Assembly (NCBI GenBank): GCA_945947715.1
Contig: CAMEYZ010000039.1
Span: 1-13,212, forward strand
Source: an uncultured Clostridia bacterium
GTDB taxonomy: Bacteria; Bacillota; Clostridia; Oscillospirales; Ruminococcaceae
Direction of reading: 5' to 3'
Length of the DNA stretch: 13,212 nt
How positions within the stretch are numbered: the stretch's first letter is position 1; every line of letters starts with the position of its first letter. The notes beneath the pieces are model-generated. The model searched no databases, was not told where the DNA came from, and saw only the letters and a program-made list of their open reading frames with translations. The position numbers and the translations under genes are program-made. Below are positions 12,845-13,212 of the stretch, one piece after another.

Positions 12845-13212
12845 ATGATGTACAATTCAGAATTGTTTACCAAGAAAGCCAACATTGTGATCAATAAGGC
12901 GCTGCTGACCGCAGGGCGGCTGGGACATACCTACGCGGGTAGCGAACATCTGCTGCTGGCGCTTGCTTCGGAGCAGGGCAGCACCGCCTACAGCATCATA
13001 AAGGCATGCGGCATCACCGATGAGAAGATTCTCGACTGCATGATAAAGCTTGTGGGCCGGGGCGACGCCTGCTCCGTGGATATTTCCTCTGCGACTCCCG
13101 TGTTCAGCCGCATAATCACATCTGCCTGCGAAAAGGCAAATGCTTCCCGCTCCAAGCCCGCAGGCACCGAGTATCTGCTCGCTGCCTTTCTTGACGAGGA
13201 AATCTCTCGCAC
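12845..13212 (+). CDS. Clp N-domain protein, probably a Clp ATPase (5' part only)
   Basis: The reading frame from the ATG at 12845 stays open to the window edge (122 codons). It encodes the start of a Clp N-terminal domain, the part of ClpA/ClpC-type unfoldases that binds adaptors and substrates. Two copies of the Clp N repeat are recognisable. The first runs from LFTKKANIVINKAL through GHTYAGSEHLLLALAS (about residues 7-43; family LGHNYVGTEHLLLGLL). The second runs from VFSRIITSACEKA to GTEYLLAAFLDEE. No ATPase module is visible, because the gene is cut, so a stand-alone Clp N-domain protein is possible. Two adjacent ATGs compete: GAGGAG ends 4 bases before the first and 7 before the second, so 12848 may be the true start. 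The gene is not preceded by ctsR, mcsA and mcsB, as clpC often is. Confidence 0.8.
   Translation, partial: MMYNSELFTKKANIVINKALLTAGRLGHTYAGSEHLLLALASEQGSTAYSIIKACGITDEKILDCMIKLVGRGDACSVDISSATPVFSRIITSACEKANASRSKPAGTEYLLAAFLDEEISR

Overview
The window looks like a chromosomal segment of an anaerobic, low-to-mid GC Firmicute, most likely a Ruminococcus-type member of the Oscillospiraceae. The basis is the clostridial style of every protein, strong AGGAGG-type ribosome sites, consensus sigma-A promoters, U-rich hairpin terminators, the M50 protease-scpA-scpB neighbourhood, and fermentation genes (biotin carboxyltransferase set, iron alcohol dehydrogenase). The genus is an inference from general knowledge, not from a search.

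Layout. Minus strand, 2051 to 1: a tightly packed operon of a site-2 protease-like membrane metalloprotease, scpA and scpB (the condensin accessory subunits), then the ATGA-overlapping start of a further gene that leaves the window. Its promoter faces away from the promoter of rpmB (ribosomal protein L28, 2283-2471), which ends in its own terminator. Plus strand, 2749-6047: three genes from one strong promoter, a divergent carboxyltransferase of the PccB/MmdA/12S family, a biotin carboxyl carrier protein, and an OadA/5S-type carboxyltransferase. No biotin carboxylase and no Na+-pump beta subunit are present, so the set resembles a soluble transcarboxylase (12S + 1.3S + 5S). A terminator follows, facing the terminator of the opposite operon. 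Minus strand, 11103 to 6182: a methionyl-tRNA-synthetase-like class I ligase with an altered KMSKS motif, then a 946-residue single-pass membrane protein with an extracellular VWA domain. Plus strand, 11399-12616: a highly codon-biased iron-containing alcohol dehydrogenase with its own promoter, leader hairpin and terminator. Plus strand from 12845: the start of a gene for a Clp N-domain protein, cut by the window edge, preceded by a 30-bp-spaced direct repeat.

How the genes fit together. The carboxyltransferase set and the alcohol dehydrogenase are probably strongly expressed parts of central fermentation (carboxyl-group shuffling between oxaloacetate/pyruvate and an acyl-CoA; NAD(P)H reoxidation). 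ScpA/ScpB, L28 and the Clp protein are housekeeping. The items most worth a second look are the divergent carboxyltransferase operon, the MetRS-like enzyme that has lost the second KMSKS lysine and some methionine-pocket residues, shared ATGCCGAT leader hairpins on two neighbouring transcripts, and the direct repeat before the Clp gene. No gene-free stretch exceeds 300 bases. No tRNA, rRNA, CRISPR array, transposase or phage gene is visible.
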